A stretch of 64,000 nucleotides of DNA from Circinella minor (GCA_016758965.1 JAEPRB010000173.1:1-64000); one strand, 5' to 3'. Numbered from the stretch's first letter, positions 1 to 13,579 are shown. Notes: generated by a model from the letters alone, not told the origin. Numbers and translations: made by a program.

Positions 1-118
1 ATGTAGCATGTTTGTAACAACTCTTAAGACCACGTTTCTCAAGTGGTTCTAATGGCGCAGCCATTGTAACAAGAGATGTTATAGAAAACATCAATGCAAT
101 TGCTAAAGAGAGTTTCAT
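1..118 (-). CDS. Secreted preproprotein, N-terminal part (cut by window edge)
   Basis: The minus strand opens with ATG at 118-116 and stays open for 39 codons to the window edge. The protein begins MKLSLAIALMFSITSLVTMA, a textbook signal peptide with a basic n-region and a hydrophobic h-region. A short acidic and proline-containing stretch and a Lys-Arg pair at residues 30-31 follow, which is a plausible Kex2 processing site releasing a mature chain that starts GLKSC. The leader just upstream (about 119-180) is rich in CAA on the sense strand, typical of a fungal 5' UTR, and supports this ATG. Signal peptide and dibasic site are seen directly; secretion and Kex2 cleavage are inferred from known fungal preproproteins. 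The mature domain lies outside the window, so the enzyme or effector class cannot be named. Confidence 0.6.
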   Translation of the reverse strand, partial: MKLSLAIALMFSITSLVTMAAPLEPLEKRGLKSCYKHAT

Positions 119-2597
119 GATTGATATTTTTTGTTGTTGTAGTTGTTGTTATAGTATTTTTTTTTGTTGTTTCAGTAATATAGAAGAATGTATATGCGTC
201 TATGTAAAGATTGTAATGGGGCGAGATTCCTGCTCGGTATGATTGTTTTTTTTTAAAAAAAAAGTTGATTTATGATACAGCGATCAACGCAAAAGAAAAT
301 GAATGTGTAGGGGGGGGTAGATTGGACTACTGTAACCTGACAGTCTAAAGAAAAGAATAATGAAATTTAAAGTGAAAAATAGTAACCCTATTTATATGAT
401 TTATTTTTCATTTAGTTTATTTCTGCTCAAAGAGGGAGGGGGGTTGGTGGTAAGAAGTCTGTTTTTTTTTGCCACTTTAAAAAAAAAAGATAAGAAAAGG
501 ATAATTGTAAATAATAATTATTTAACTTACATGGAAGACATTTCATTTGCTTGCATATAAAATAATTGAAAAAAGAAACGCGTGTCTGAAATAATATTAA
601 TAATAAATAATAAGGTCATTATTATCATTTGATTACGTATTTTTCTTTTTTTACGAGAAGTATAACTCCCTAATTACTAAGTCTTAACTCAACTCCTTTA
701 CAGAAAAAAAAATTAGATACATACCTATTCTTTAATGTAAATATATTTATTATAAAAAAGAATCTTTGTAACTGTATCCTTTTTTTTATTAGTAACCGTA
801 TCATCAAATACGTAGAAAAAGAAAATAACAATAACTTTCATCAACAAGATTTAAAGCATATTAAAATTAATGAATGCAAGTTTCTTTATTTTACATAAAA
901 AGACCCAATTATTGGAAACTTTCCTGAATAATCTATTAGATGCATAAAAATGTGTTTGATGTTATAAAACTCAGTTTTTTTTAACCAATATGTTATCGAA
1001 CAGTGAATAATTTAAAGATCATCCTATTCTGACCATTTGTCGTGCAAAAATTATAATAATAGGGGGGAGGATTTAAAAGGAAATTAAGGAGGGGGGGTGG
1101 GGACTTTCGATATAATAATGTTTTTCTAGAAAAGTAAATATTATCAACTCACACAACATCTTCAATAACATCCTTGTTCGGAAATACACCAATTCTGGTA
1201 ATTAAAATTGTGGCAAAAAAAAAACTCCATCATTTAATGATTGTTATTACTATTATAGTAAATACTGTTAAATGACGAAATATTACGAGAAAAAAAGCTT
1301 TTTTTTAATTGTTTCAAAACACCATTGAACCCTGTTTTTTTTATTATTTCGTTGTTGCTGTTGCTAAGTTGTTGTCATCTCTATGTGTTACGTAATACTA
1401 TGTATGATATTTTGTCTAAAAAGAAAAAGTTTTAATTACAGTTTGTATAAATGGTCTAGCAATAACCAAAAAGATGATTTTGGTGATAATAAAAAATGTA
1501 CAACAACATAACACTGACAATAAATTTATTTATTTATTTATCGAATCATCAAGAAGCACATTTCGTAAAAGGAATAAAAGATTCGAGAACAAGAAAGGTC
1601 ACTTGATAAAAATGTAATTAATAATCAAGATCTTAAAAAGAAATAAGTTTAGATTAGGTTAATGATAATTATCTCATCATTCTTTTAAAACATTCTTACT
1701 TACTGCTGAGATATAATAAACAATTATGTTGCATCTATTTTATAGAAAATTTACTGTTATTATTTTCTTGTAATCATTATCATTGTTGTTCCAGATTCTT
1801 TTTTCAAATCAAGATTCATACTGGGTATATGTACATCTATTACAAGCTGTTCCCTGAGAAAAATAAAAGGGGAGGGGGAGGGGATAATAATAATAAAAAA
1901 AACAAAGTAAATAGGGACCGGGTACTTTTGTGAATATTGTTTCAAAATGGAAAGAATTTTTTTTACCATGTTTCATATTTTATTTTACAAAGACACTAAA
2001 CCTTGTTAGGTGATAAACTTATATTAAAAGGTCAGTAATGTAGATCACTTTTTTTTTTAAGTACATAAAATTTAGCTTATTATAAAACTTCTTGTACTAT
2101 AAGATCATAGCAGTTGTATAAAAAAACGAAAAAAAAAATTGGTTGGGATGAATTTCTCAATTCATAAGAGAATGACGTTTAAAGAAGTATTTTCAATTTA
2201 TTATTGATTTTTACCTTAAAAAGTTTTGAAAGAGAAAATGGGAGATAGTAATTAATTATTTAACTCCCCCCAATCATATTATGTCCATGAGAATATATAT
2301 ATAATACTACATATTTGGTAAATAATTTCCCAGTTTAAACAACTGTAATCAAATATATTTTCTCTGTAATTGTAAACTCTCAAACTCACTTTCTTAACAT
2401 TATCTAATATATGCTGTAAGTTGAACAACATTCCAGTGAAAATAGATAATTTATAAATATGAGCCATTTACTGTTGTTGTTGTCTAAATAAATATTATAG
2501 CAATCCAAATATGTATTAGCCTATATAAAAGTATATGTAAATTAAAACTCTATTATATCTTTCAAAGAAAATATTTACACCAATTTTCAATGGATCC

Positions 2598-2628
<31 letters not shown>

Positions 2629-2669
2629 ACCTCTAAAAATAATAAACTATTCATATTAAGAACCGGGTA
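119..2669. other. Intergenic, AT-rich, no gene recognised
   Basis: About 2.5 kb of low-complexity AT-rich DNA. Several G-runs occur (around 306-314, 1063-1068, 1090-1102 and 1868-1881), along with a 29-base A tract at 2598-2626 just left of the transposon. Short open frames here are homopolymer-driven and show no protein-like composition. Confidence 0.6.
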
Positions 2670-4232
2670 CAGTCATTTCAAAAAGTAAAGTCGCTGATTT
2701 TGAGTTTGATGTCGTGCAAAAAAACTTGTGTCCAAACAATGATGTTGACTGATCCGGCAATTAAGTTGTGACGAATTTCGTTCTTTTTTCCTATTTACAA
2801 TTTATTTTATAGACATTGTATAGAATGAGTATGCAATTTCTTTATGAAGATGGACAAGGACATGTTGTTGATGAGAACTACGGAGTTGAGCCGATGGATC
2901 TTGTTGTTGACGAGGAGCTATTCGCTATCGAAACAATAAGCTGTCTCGTACTCAATTCCTAATGAATAAACCTCCGGAAAGATATTCTAATCCTGTAATG
3001 CATCCAGTTTCAGACGATAGGAACAATGATGTTGATATGGAGTTATTCAACAAGCGACGCTATTATACAGTTTACTCTGATGATGAGAAAACGAGATTTT
3101 TTCACCTATTTTTTAGCAAATGCTTAAGGAGTGCTTCTGCTGCCGCGAGACAATTAGGTATTCATATTCGTGCAGTTCCGAGATGGGTCAAACGTTATTA
3201 TGAAGATTCTGAGAGTATTATCGAAAAAAAGAAAAAAGTCAGGTCGACGTCGTATTCTTGGGGAGGAGCATAAACAATTTATCTTAAGGTGCATTGGTGA
3301 GAATCCTTCTGCTGTTTTAACTGAAGTGGTAGAAAGTTTAATGCAAAACTTTGTAGATCTTAATGTTTCTCATAGTACTGTTTATAACTTCATGACAACG
3401 CAGTGCAATCTATCCATAAAGCAGACGAAGTTCCATTCTGTAGAAAGAAACAGCGAGGAAAAAATTCAGCAAAGGCATGTTTGGGTCCAAAAATTGGCAG
3501 CAAACTGACATGGACTTTACAACAAATTGTATCTTTCTAGATGAATCAGCCTTTCACATCAATTTGAAACGAGGTATGGCTTGGTCAAAGAAGGGAACTA
3601 CTGCAATTAGTTACAGTGCCTATGACTAAAGTGAAAGCAACATATATTTTAGGTGCCATATCGACCACTGGCATAATTAATGTTAGTTTGAGAGTTCCAA
3701 AGCGTATCAAAAAGAGAAAGCTTGGACACCAGACTGACGTTTATAGCACAGGAACAGTGACAGGGCATTATTTGAGCTTTGTGAAGGCTACTCTTGATGA
3801 AATAGACAGATTGTCGTATGGCACACGTCAATCCTTCATCTCAGATAATTCAAATATAAACTACATATAAAAACACTAAAATAATCTCACATCAGTTACT
3901 TTCTAAATACACAAATACGTAGTAATTCTACCACAATGACACCTTATAATAATACAATACAAACATAATAATCAAACATAATTTATTTATTCATAATTAC
4001 ATAATATACAATTTATCATAGTATAACATCATCTACAAATACAGGAAAATACACATCTAGAACATATATATATATAACTTGTAATAGAAATATGTATTCT
4101 AATATCTTTTTATCTTTTTATCATCATATTATTTTTCATATAATAAAACATCTGAAAGATTCTCACAAGACTTATTCTGTTATCATTTTATTCTGATCTT
4201 ATTTTCCTGTTAAATCCATATCCATAAATACT
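2670..4232. repeat. Left inverted arm of the composite element
   Basis: Matches 5045-6613 in inverted orientation. From the tip to about 4060 the two arms differ at only scattered positions, for example one C/T change near 2770, a 3-base indel near 2817 and one extra codon in the right arm's early coding part. From about 4065 inwards the match weakens to islands of shared sequence, such as the ATACTTCAC block at its inner edge. Confidence 0.85.
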
Positions 4233-4530
4233 TCACAGATATCCAGAAATGAAGGGACATTACCTTGTCATGGATAGCGCTCCTATCCACAGCTCAACCG
4301 ATATAGGTAGGTATATCAATTCTCGGGGATACTAGTATGCGTATCTTCCTCCATATTTCCCTGAACTGAATCCAATCGAGCAGTTCTGGTCAGTCGTCAA
4401 GAGTAAAGTGAAACGAAATACGTTTTTGGAAAAAGAATCACTCCTAACAAGAATTAGTGAAGCATGTGATAGTTTTGTTTCTCGTTCTGTTAAATGCTTT
4501 GACAGGTACCTCAATAAGGAGAGGCTCTGA
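2825..4530 (+). pseudogene. Tc1/mariner-like transposase, left copy, broken
   Basis: A DDE-superfamily transposase can be followed through several frames. An N-terminal part starts MSMQFLYEDGQG at 2825. A helix-turn-helix-like segment (SASAAARQLGIHIRAVPRWV) lies near 3127-3186, then RRRILGEEHKQF from about 3243. The first catalytic region has FLDESAFHINLKRG (3533-3574) and the last has YLVMDSAPIH then YLPPYFPELNPIEQFW (about 4260-4390), the usual DDE_3 signature with its terminal Glu or Asp block. The frame breaks in an A-run near 3225, in a second A-run near 3490 and again near 3612. A roughly 420-base AT-rich stretch (about 3815-4235), either a poor intron or an insertion, separates the last two catalytic parts. 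As written it cannot make a full-length protein in one frame. Confidence 0.85.
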
Positions 4531-4573
4531 AAATATCCAATGCAAAATGAAAAAAAAAAAAAAAAAAAAAAAA
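4241..4573 (+). other. Unique core: transposase C-terminus plus A tract
   Basis: This part of the centre has no counterpart in the right arm. It encodes the C-terminal catalytic block (MKGHYLVMDSAPIH through KCFDRYLNKERL, stop at 4528-4530), followed by a 24-base A tract at 4550-4573. Only the left copy can therefore reach the end of the transposase. Confidence 0.7.
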
Positions 4574-4592
4574 GAATGAAACAAGGGGAAAT

Positions 4593-4960
4593 TTGTCAAG
4601 CACTTTTTGTTAAGTACTTTGTTAAAAACTTTTTGTCAAGCACTTTTTGTTAAGCACCTTGTTAAGCACTTTGTTAAGCACTTTGCTAAGCGATTTTGTT
4701 AAAGAATTTTGTTAAGAATTTTGTTAAGAATTTTGTTAAGAATTGTTAAGCACTTTGTTAAGCACGTTGTTATGCGATTTTGTTAAGAATTTTGTTAAGA
4801 ATTGTTAAGCACTTTTTTAAGCACGTTGTTATGCGATTTTGTTAAGAATTTTGTTAAGCGATTTTGTTAAGAATTTTGTTAAGAATTGTTAAGCACTTTG
4901 TTAACCATTTTGCTAAACATTTTGTTAAGCAATTTGTGAAGCACTTTTTGTTAAGCACTC
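4593..4960. repeat. Degenerate TTGTTAAG-based tandem array
   Basis: Roughly 370 bases built from variants of TTGTTAAGCACTT and TTGTTAAGAATTT, with unit lengths of about 10-15 bases in irregular order. Higher-order copies occur: a block containing GCACGTTGTTATGCGATTTTG recurs near 4760 and 4820. On the minus strand it gives a short Leu-Thr-Lys-Cys-like peptide repeat (part of an open frame 4854-5141), which I take as a by-product of the repeat and not a gene. It sits at the symmetry centre of the transposon. Confidence 0.85.
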
Positions 4961-5044
4961 GAGGGGCAACGATGGCACTGTGGAGATTGACTAAAGCAAG
5001 TTTAATAAATGTAAGTACCAATGGAATCATGCTGTTGAGGGTTG

Positions 5045-6613
5045 CTGGTGAAGTATTCATGGATATTGTCGTATGGATGGGAAATATGTATAGATGAAGT
5101 AAGGTAAGATAAAGGTAGATAGAATTAGAAATGGATAACAAAGTATAAATCTTGTGAGAACCAATTAGGTCTTTTTATTATGAATAAAGTATCAAGATAA
5201 AAGATAAAGATATTTTTATATTATGTTCTAGATGTGTATTTCCTATATTTGTGGATGATGTTATACTATGATTAATTGTATATTATGTAATTATGAATAA
5301 ATAAATTATGTTTGATTATTATGATTGTATTGTATTATTATAAGGTGTCATTGTGGTAGAATTACTATTTGTGTATTTAGAAAGCAACTGATGTGAGATT
5401 ATTTTAGTGTTTTTATATGTAGGTTATATTTGAATTATCTGAGATGAAGGATTGACTTGTGCCATACGACAATCTGTCTATTTCATCAAGAGTAGCCTTC
5501 ACAAAGCTCAAATAATGCCCTGTCACTGTTCCTGTGCTATAAACGTCAGTCTGGTGTCCAAGCTTTCTCTTTTTGATACGCTTTGGAACTCTCAAACTAA
5601 CATTAATTATGCCAGTGGTCGATATGGCACCTAAAATATATGTTGCTTTCGCTTTAGTCATAGGCACTGTAACTAATTGCAGTAGTTCCCTTCTTTGACC
5701 AAGCCATACCTCGTTTCAAATTGATGTGAAAGGCTGATTCATCTAGAAAGATACAATTTGTTGTAAAGTCCATGTCAGTTTGCTGCCAATTTTTGGACCC
5801 AAACATGCCTTTGCTGAATTTTTTCCTCGCTGTTTCTTTCTACAGAATGGAACTTCGTCTGCTTTATGGATAGATTGCACTGCGTTGTCATGAAGTTATA
5901 AACAGTACTATGAGAAACATTAAGATCTACAAAGTTTTGCATTAAACTTTCTACCACTTCAGTTAAAACAGCAGAAGGATTCTCACCAATGCACCTTAAG
6001 ATAAATTGTTTATGCTCCTCCCCAAGAATACGACGTCGACCTGACTTTTTTCTTTTTTTCGATAATACTCTCAGGATCTTCATAATAACGTTTGACCCAT
6101 CTCGGAACTGCACGAATATGAATACCTAATTGTCTCGCGGCAGCAGAAGCACTCCTTAAGCATTTGCTAAAAAAAAATAGGTGAAAAAATCTCGTTTTCT
6201 CATCATCAGAGTAAACTGTATAATAGCGTCGCTTGTTGAATAACTCCATATCAACATCATTGTTCCTATCGTCTGAAACTGGATGCATTACAGGATTAGA
6301 ATATCTTTCCGGAGGTTTATTCATTAGGAATTGAGTACGAGACAGCTTATTGTTTCGATAGCGAATAGCTCCTCGTCAACAACAAGATCCATCGGCTCAA
6401 CTCCGTAGTTCTCATCAACAACATGTCCTTGTCCATCTTCATAAAGAAATTGCATACTCATTCTATATGTCTATAAAATAAATTGTAAATAGGAAAAAAG
6501 AACGAAATTCGTCACGACTTAATTGCCGGATCAGTCAACATCATTGTTTGGACACAAGTTTTTTTGCACGACATCAAACTCAAAATCAGCGACTTTACTT
6601 TTTGAAATGACTG
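5045..6613. repeat. Right inverted arm of the composite element
   Basis: Inverse of the left arm. The outer part (about 5230-6613) is close to identical to the left arm; the inner part (5045-5230) is diverged. It ends ...AAATGACTG at 6613 next to TA at 6614-6615. Confidence 0.85.
5413..6461 (-). pseudogene. Tc1/mariner-like transposase, right copy, truncated and broken
   Basis: Minus-strand copy of the left transposase, starting with the same MSMQFLYEDGQG at 6461. It carries the same helix-turn-helix region and the same first catalytic block, and the same three frame breaks at the equivalent A-runs and insertion. Amino-acid differences from the left copy are few (for example Ser to Pro in YYEDxES, one extra Phe, Val to Ala in MTKxKATY, Arg to Ser in SYGTxQSF). 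It stops at 5413 and has no C-terminal DDE block, so it is truncated relative to the family and could not be catalytic. Confidence 0.85.
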
Positions 6614-6615
6614 TA

Positions 6616-6977
6616 TTGGAATAAAAGTAAAAGCAAGTGTTACAAAGATATTTTAAACCATTTTTGGAATAGATTATTTTGTAATTCATATTTTTTTTTT
6701 TTTTTTGGGTTCGAGGCCTTTTAAACTTATCTTCTCACTTAATTTTTTTTTTTTTGTTGCCAAGCGATCAATTATTAACAACCCTCAAAAAAAAAAAAAA
6801 AAGTAACTTCAGGGCCTGCCGTTCCCTCACTATCTCTCCCCCACACTCCCCTAATTTTTTTTTTTTTATTTCCATCGCCCATTACGTTAATATACACAAA
6901 CTTTTACAATATACATTTTATTAATTATATAATCTTACATCAAAACATCAACATCAATCCAAAAAAAAAAAAAAAAT
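6616..6977. other. Intergenic and promoter side of the glycosyltransferase-like gene
   Basis: Contains T tracts at 6691-6706 and 6741-6755, a pyrimidine-rich block (about 6821-6869), and a CAA/ATC-rich leader ending in an A tract directly before the ATG at 6978. No gene is seen. Confidence 0.5.
6821..6869 (+). promoter_or_regulatory. Pyrimidine-rich promoter element (putative)
   Basis: A CT-rich block with several CCC runs, about 110 bases upstream of the ATG at 6978. CT-rich blocks ahead of start sites are common in filamentous fungal promoters; the role here is inferred from position and composition only. Confidence 0.3.
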
Positions 6978-8612
6978 ATGGCAGCGCGGTTTACTTTAGC
7001 AAGTGGCATTACTGAAAAATTGGACACGTTCTCAGCTTACATTTCAACCTTTTCCAAACGTTCTCTTTCTTTATTATTATTACTTACAACCACCATCTCT
7101 GTATGTTTTCTTTATTCATCTCAGTCCCCTAATTTATTATCGAGTACGACTGACGGGTTCCGTTATGCCCATAATAAATCCCATTTGTTATCACCAGGGA
7201 AATATGATTGTGCAAGGTGTGAACAACCACTTGATAATTATTATTATAACTATCACAAAAAGTTAGAACCAAAACAGATTTGGGATGCTTGTTTGGATCG
7301 TGGTGTTGTTCCCGAATATTATTTAACCATTGTTATGGTAGCAAGAAATGATGATTATGCTGGTAATCAGTTTCATCGATTACAAAATGCTATTGATAGT
7401 ACGTTTACTTTGGCTGAAAAGACAAAGACATTAATTGAATTCTTAATAATTGAATGGAACCCACCTGCTGGTCGACGTCGTATTCGTGAAACATATCGGT
7501 GAGTAAAGAGAGAGAAATCTATATATATATATATATATATATTATAAGGGATAAAATGTGTGTCGTAAATAGTAACGCCTATCGTTTTTTATTTTTTATT
7601 TTTTTGTAACTTTATATAGTTTTCGTCGTTCTGAATATTTAACTTATCGTATTATTACTGTACCTCGAAAAATTCATGAAACACTTTCTGGAGAAGGAGG
7701 ACCTAATGTACTTGAATATGAAGGCAAAAATGTTGGTATTCGTTTTGCTCGTGGTGAATTCATTGTATCTACAAATCAAGGTATATTCATGTCAGAGCAA
7801 AAAAAGGGAAAATTAAGAGAGGAATTACGAAAAAAAAAAAAAAAAAAGGGATATGATATATATCTGTAACTAATTTTTTTTTCTATATAGATGATGTTTG
7901 GTCACCTAATATGCATAATGCTGTTGTATCCCGATCATTCCGAAAAAAAATGTTCTATACACAATATCAAGATAGTCATACACCGTAAGTGTTCCATAAA
8001 TGATATGTTTGAGAGGAAGAAAAAAAACAGAAAAAGAATAATAAGATGATAATATTGATTGGTATGAAAATAACTACCTCCCACTAATTACATTATTATA
8101 TATGATTTAGATATGATGATTTACCAAGTACTATTGTTAATGTACCAAGTTTCACTACAGATGATGGTCTTCTTGAAGCTTGTAGTCATGACGCTTATGA
8201 ATCACATGCATTTACGTTTCCCAGTCCACAAGTCATGGATACTACTAACTTTTTAGTGATTGCACATGAAGCAAGTGATTTTACATTGGCTCATAGAGAT
8301 ACATGGCAAATGACACAGGGATATCGTGAAACGGGAGCAAAGACATGGATGGATATGGAACTTTTATTAACAGCTGCATGGACATTGGATATTCCTATTA
8401 CATATACACGAGATACATTATCATGTCATCAACAACATCAAACGGTTGTTCATCCCAATAGTGATGTTGATAATCAAGGTGTAGATGTTGGTAAAATGAT
8501 GACCAAGGAAGAAATTCATATGAATGAAAAAGATCAATGGGGTTTACAAAATATTAAATTATGGGAATATGGATTACAATGTGAAGTATTCCGTGGAGGA
8601 CTTGGTATTTAA
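6978..8612 (+). CDS. Type II membrane glycosyltransferase-like protein (GT-A/GT2-like)
   Basis: Exons 6978-7498, 7620-7780, 7891-7984 and 8111-8612, all joined at GT-AG sites in a continuous frame, give 425 residues. A membrane anchor lies near residues 28-47 (SLSLLLLLTTTISVCFLYSS) after a short basic-containing cytoplasmic tail, so a Golgi or ER lumenal domain is likely. The lumenal part has a GT-A-like start (YYLTIVMVARNDD), then EFLIIEWNPPAGRRR, and across the second intron the sequence FARGEFIVSTNQDDVWSP. That resembles the metal and nucleotide-sugar binding segment of family 2 enzymes (fARGeyi...DDiW). A conserved-looking C-terminal region with TWMDMELLLTAAW follows. Donor and acceptor sugars cannot be inferred. 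The gene faces phosphoglucomutase tail to tail. The membrane topology and motifs are seen; the enzyme class is inference. Confidence 0.7.
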
Positions 8613-8970
8613 ATTAATTATATTATCATTATTATTCTATTGTTACTATGTATTATATATATATATATATATTGTTCTATTTATTTATTTTTTTGTTTAT
8701 TTATTTCTCAAATCTCCCCTCCCCTCGGCCCCAATAACTTGTAAGGTATAACTATTAAATACACACAATTTTATCCCCTTTCAATCAAATCACAATTTGA
8801 AATATATAATTCCTTCGCAGCACATACATAAAAAAAAAACAATAACACACATGAATAATCATAATACTATGCATAATAGTATAAAAGAAAATAGGATTGA
8901 ATGAAAAGAGAGATATATAGATTGAGGGGGGTTTAATTAAAATGAATTTACAAATGATATGATTATTAAT
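8613..8970. other. Short convergent intergenic spacer
   Basis: 358 bases between two stop codons, with TA repeats near 8658-8671 and a CCCCT-rich patch. It presumably holds the 3' UTRs and poly(A) sites of both genes; nothing else is seen. Confidence 0.5.
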
Positions 8971-11831
<2,861 letters not shown>

Positions 11832-13579
11832 ATGTCAGTTCGAGACGTTTATAGTAACATTTATTCTACTTTTCATTCTGTTCGAGAATCCCTTATTCCT
11901 GTTTTAAAGAATTCTAAATTTAAAGAAACAGGTTGTTTAACCCCTGAAGAAGTAAGAAATAGATAGATGGCCATTTTATCTTTATAAGTTAATTATATTC
12001 GTCCATTTATTTGAGATTGGATGGAAACATTAATTTGTTTGCTTTCTTTTCCTCGTCTTTGCTAAATGTTTTATATAAATAGTTTGTTGCTGCAGGAGAG
12101 TTTCTTGTTTACAAGTGTCCAACTTGGTCATGGTGAGTTTTTTTTTTTTTTTTTAATTCATTTAAAAAGAATAAAAACGAAATGCATAAAGTCTGACTTT
12201 TTTTAAAAAAAGGGAATCTGGTTTAACGGAAAAGAATCGAGACTATTTACCAAAGGATAAACAGTTTCTTGTCACACGTAATGGTAAGTTATATATACAA
12301 AAATTAGTATTTCTTAAAAACAAAGTTGTTGTTAATAATTATATAATAATTAGTACCATGTCTTCGTCGTGCCAAACAAATGGAACTTACAGAAGATGAT
12401 GATGAAACACGTCAAGTAAATGGAGAAGGAGATGATGAAAAAGATGAAGATGGATGGATGTATACTCATAGTTCTCGAGGTGAGTTATATAATATATAAT
12501 ATAATATAAAATAAAATAAAAACTCATATTAATAATAATAATAACAATTAGTTACCAAGACAATGGATGAAATTGCTCAAACAATTATGGATGATGAAGA
12601 AGAAGAAGAGAAATTAAAAAAAAATATGGAAGCATTAAATTTGGATAAAGATAAACAAATACCATTGGATGAAATTCCTGATTTAGATGATATTCCTGAC
12701 ATGGAAGATGAAGTAGTTGAAGAAGATGATCCTGTAAGTTTTTTTTTTTTTTCACATTATTAATATTATATTATACTCATCATTTTCGTATAATAAATAG
12801 GCTATTGCGCAAGAACAACAAAATGATTCTAATTTGAGTGATAAGTACGTATTTTAAATAGTTCATCTTTCCCACCTATTTACCCCTTTTTAAAAAAAAA
12901 CTTATTCCTGAATTATGTATATAGTGATAAAATTCTTCAAGTACGTACTTATGATGTATTTATCACTTATGACAAGTATTATCAAACGCCAAGAATGTGG
13001 TTATTTGGTTATGACGAAGTAAGTAAAAATAACAAATTTTATTTTACGTATCCATTTTTTTTCTTTAACAAATATGAATCATGATTATCAATGTATGGGT
13101 TTTATTGTAGCAACGTCGTCCTTTATCATCGAGTCGTGTATTTGAAGATGTAAATCAAGATTATGTAAAAAAAACAGTAACTATTGATACACATCCACAT
13201 TTGAATATGAATCTTGCATCCATTCATCCTTGTAAACATGCTGAAGTAATGCAAAAGATTATTGAACGTATGGGAGACGGAGTCTCGGCTGGACTTGCAG
13301 AAAAAGGTCAAGAAACGGGTATCCGTGTAGATCAGTAAGTGTAACCAAAAAAAAAAAAAGAGTATCATGGTGGGGGGAAGGGTTGAAAAACATATGATCA
13401 AAAAAAAAATGAATAACATGTGAGAAGCAATAATCATGAGGGGGGGGGGAATAAAAAAGATTGTAAAGTATAATAATATTTTTTTTTTGTGTGTTTTTAA
13501 TAGATATTTGATTATATTTTTAAAATTTATGAGTTCAGTCGTACCAACTATTGATTATGATCATACTATTAGTGCATAG
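11832..13579 (+). CDS. ATG3: Autophagy E2-like conjugating enzyme Atg3
   Basis: Nine exons (11832-11951, 12083-12132, 12213-12283, 12354-12479, 12552-12733, 12801-12844, 12925-13018, 13111-13334, 13504-13579) join in frame to 328 residues. Atg3 takes Atg8 from Atg7 and passes it to phosphatidylethanolamine on autophagosomal membranes. The N-terminus fits the amphipathic-helix start of Atg3, followed by [13 protein letters not shown]. An acidic, low-complexity flexible region sits in the middle. The catalytic part includes [18 protein letters not shown] and the HPCKHAEVM motif with the active-site Cys. The C-terminus, [20 protein letters not shown], matches the family end. Introns are short (about 67-170 bases) with good GT-AG sites. 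Length is slightly above the yeast protein because of the acidic loop. Confidence 0.96.

Larger units (their letters stand above)
2670..6613. mobile_element. Composite palindromic Tc1/mariner-type element with TA target duplication
   Basis: The left end reads TA then CAGTCATTTCAAAAAGT (TA at 2668-2669). The right end is the exact inverse, ACTTTTTGAAATGACTG followed by TA at 6614-6615. TA duplication with CAGT-starting termini is the hallmark of Tc1/mariner elements. The inverted similarity is not a short terminal repeat: it runs inward for at least 1.39 kb as near-identical sequence and further as diverged sequence, to about 4232 on the left and 5045 on the right. Each arm carries the 5' two thirds of the same transposase. 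The roughly 800-base centre holds the transposase 3' part for the left copy only, a 24-base A tract, and a TTGTTAAG-like array. No internal terminal repeat is seen after the left transposase stop, so the whole 3.94 kb looks like one TA-bounded unit rather than two neighbouring insertions. Confidence 0.85.

Noticed and set aside
3815..4235. Conventional intron inside the transposase
   Set aside because: An AG acceptor exists near 4231, but the only in-frame donor (GTCGTATGG) is poor and the length is far above the local norm; diverged insertion is equally likely, so no intron is claimed.
4593..4960. CRISPR-like direct repeats
   Set aside because: Units are short, irregular and contiguous with no unique spacers; eukaryotic context; explained as a degenerate tandem array.
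4854..5141. 95-codon minus-strand frame with Leu-Thr-Lys-Cys repeats
   Set aside because: Arises from the TTGTTAAG array plus diverged arm sequence; no independent coding evidence.
2670..6613. Inverted arms as an assembly artefact
   Set aside because: Considered because palindromes are often misassembled, but the arms differ at several positions, flank a unique core, and end at TA duplications in different flanking DNA, which favours a real element. Long reads would settle it.
6708..6718. Exact tRNA B-box-like sequence GGTTCGAGGCC
   Set aside because: No A-box or foldable cloverleaf in the 80 bases upstream, which are mostly T tract; chance match.
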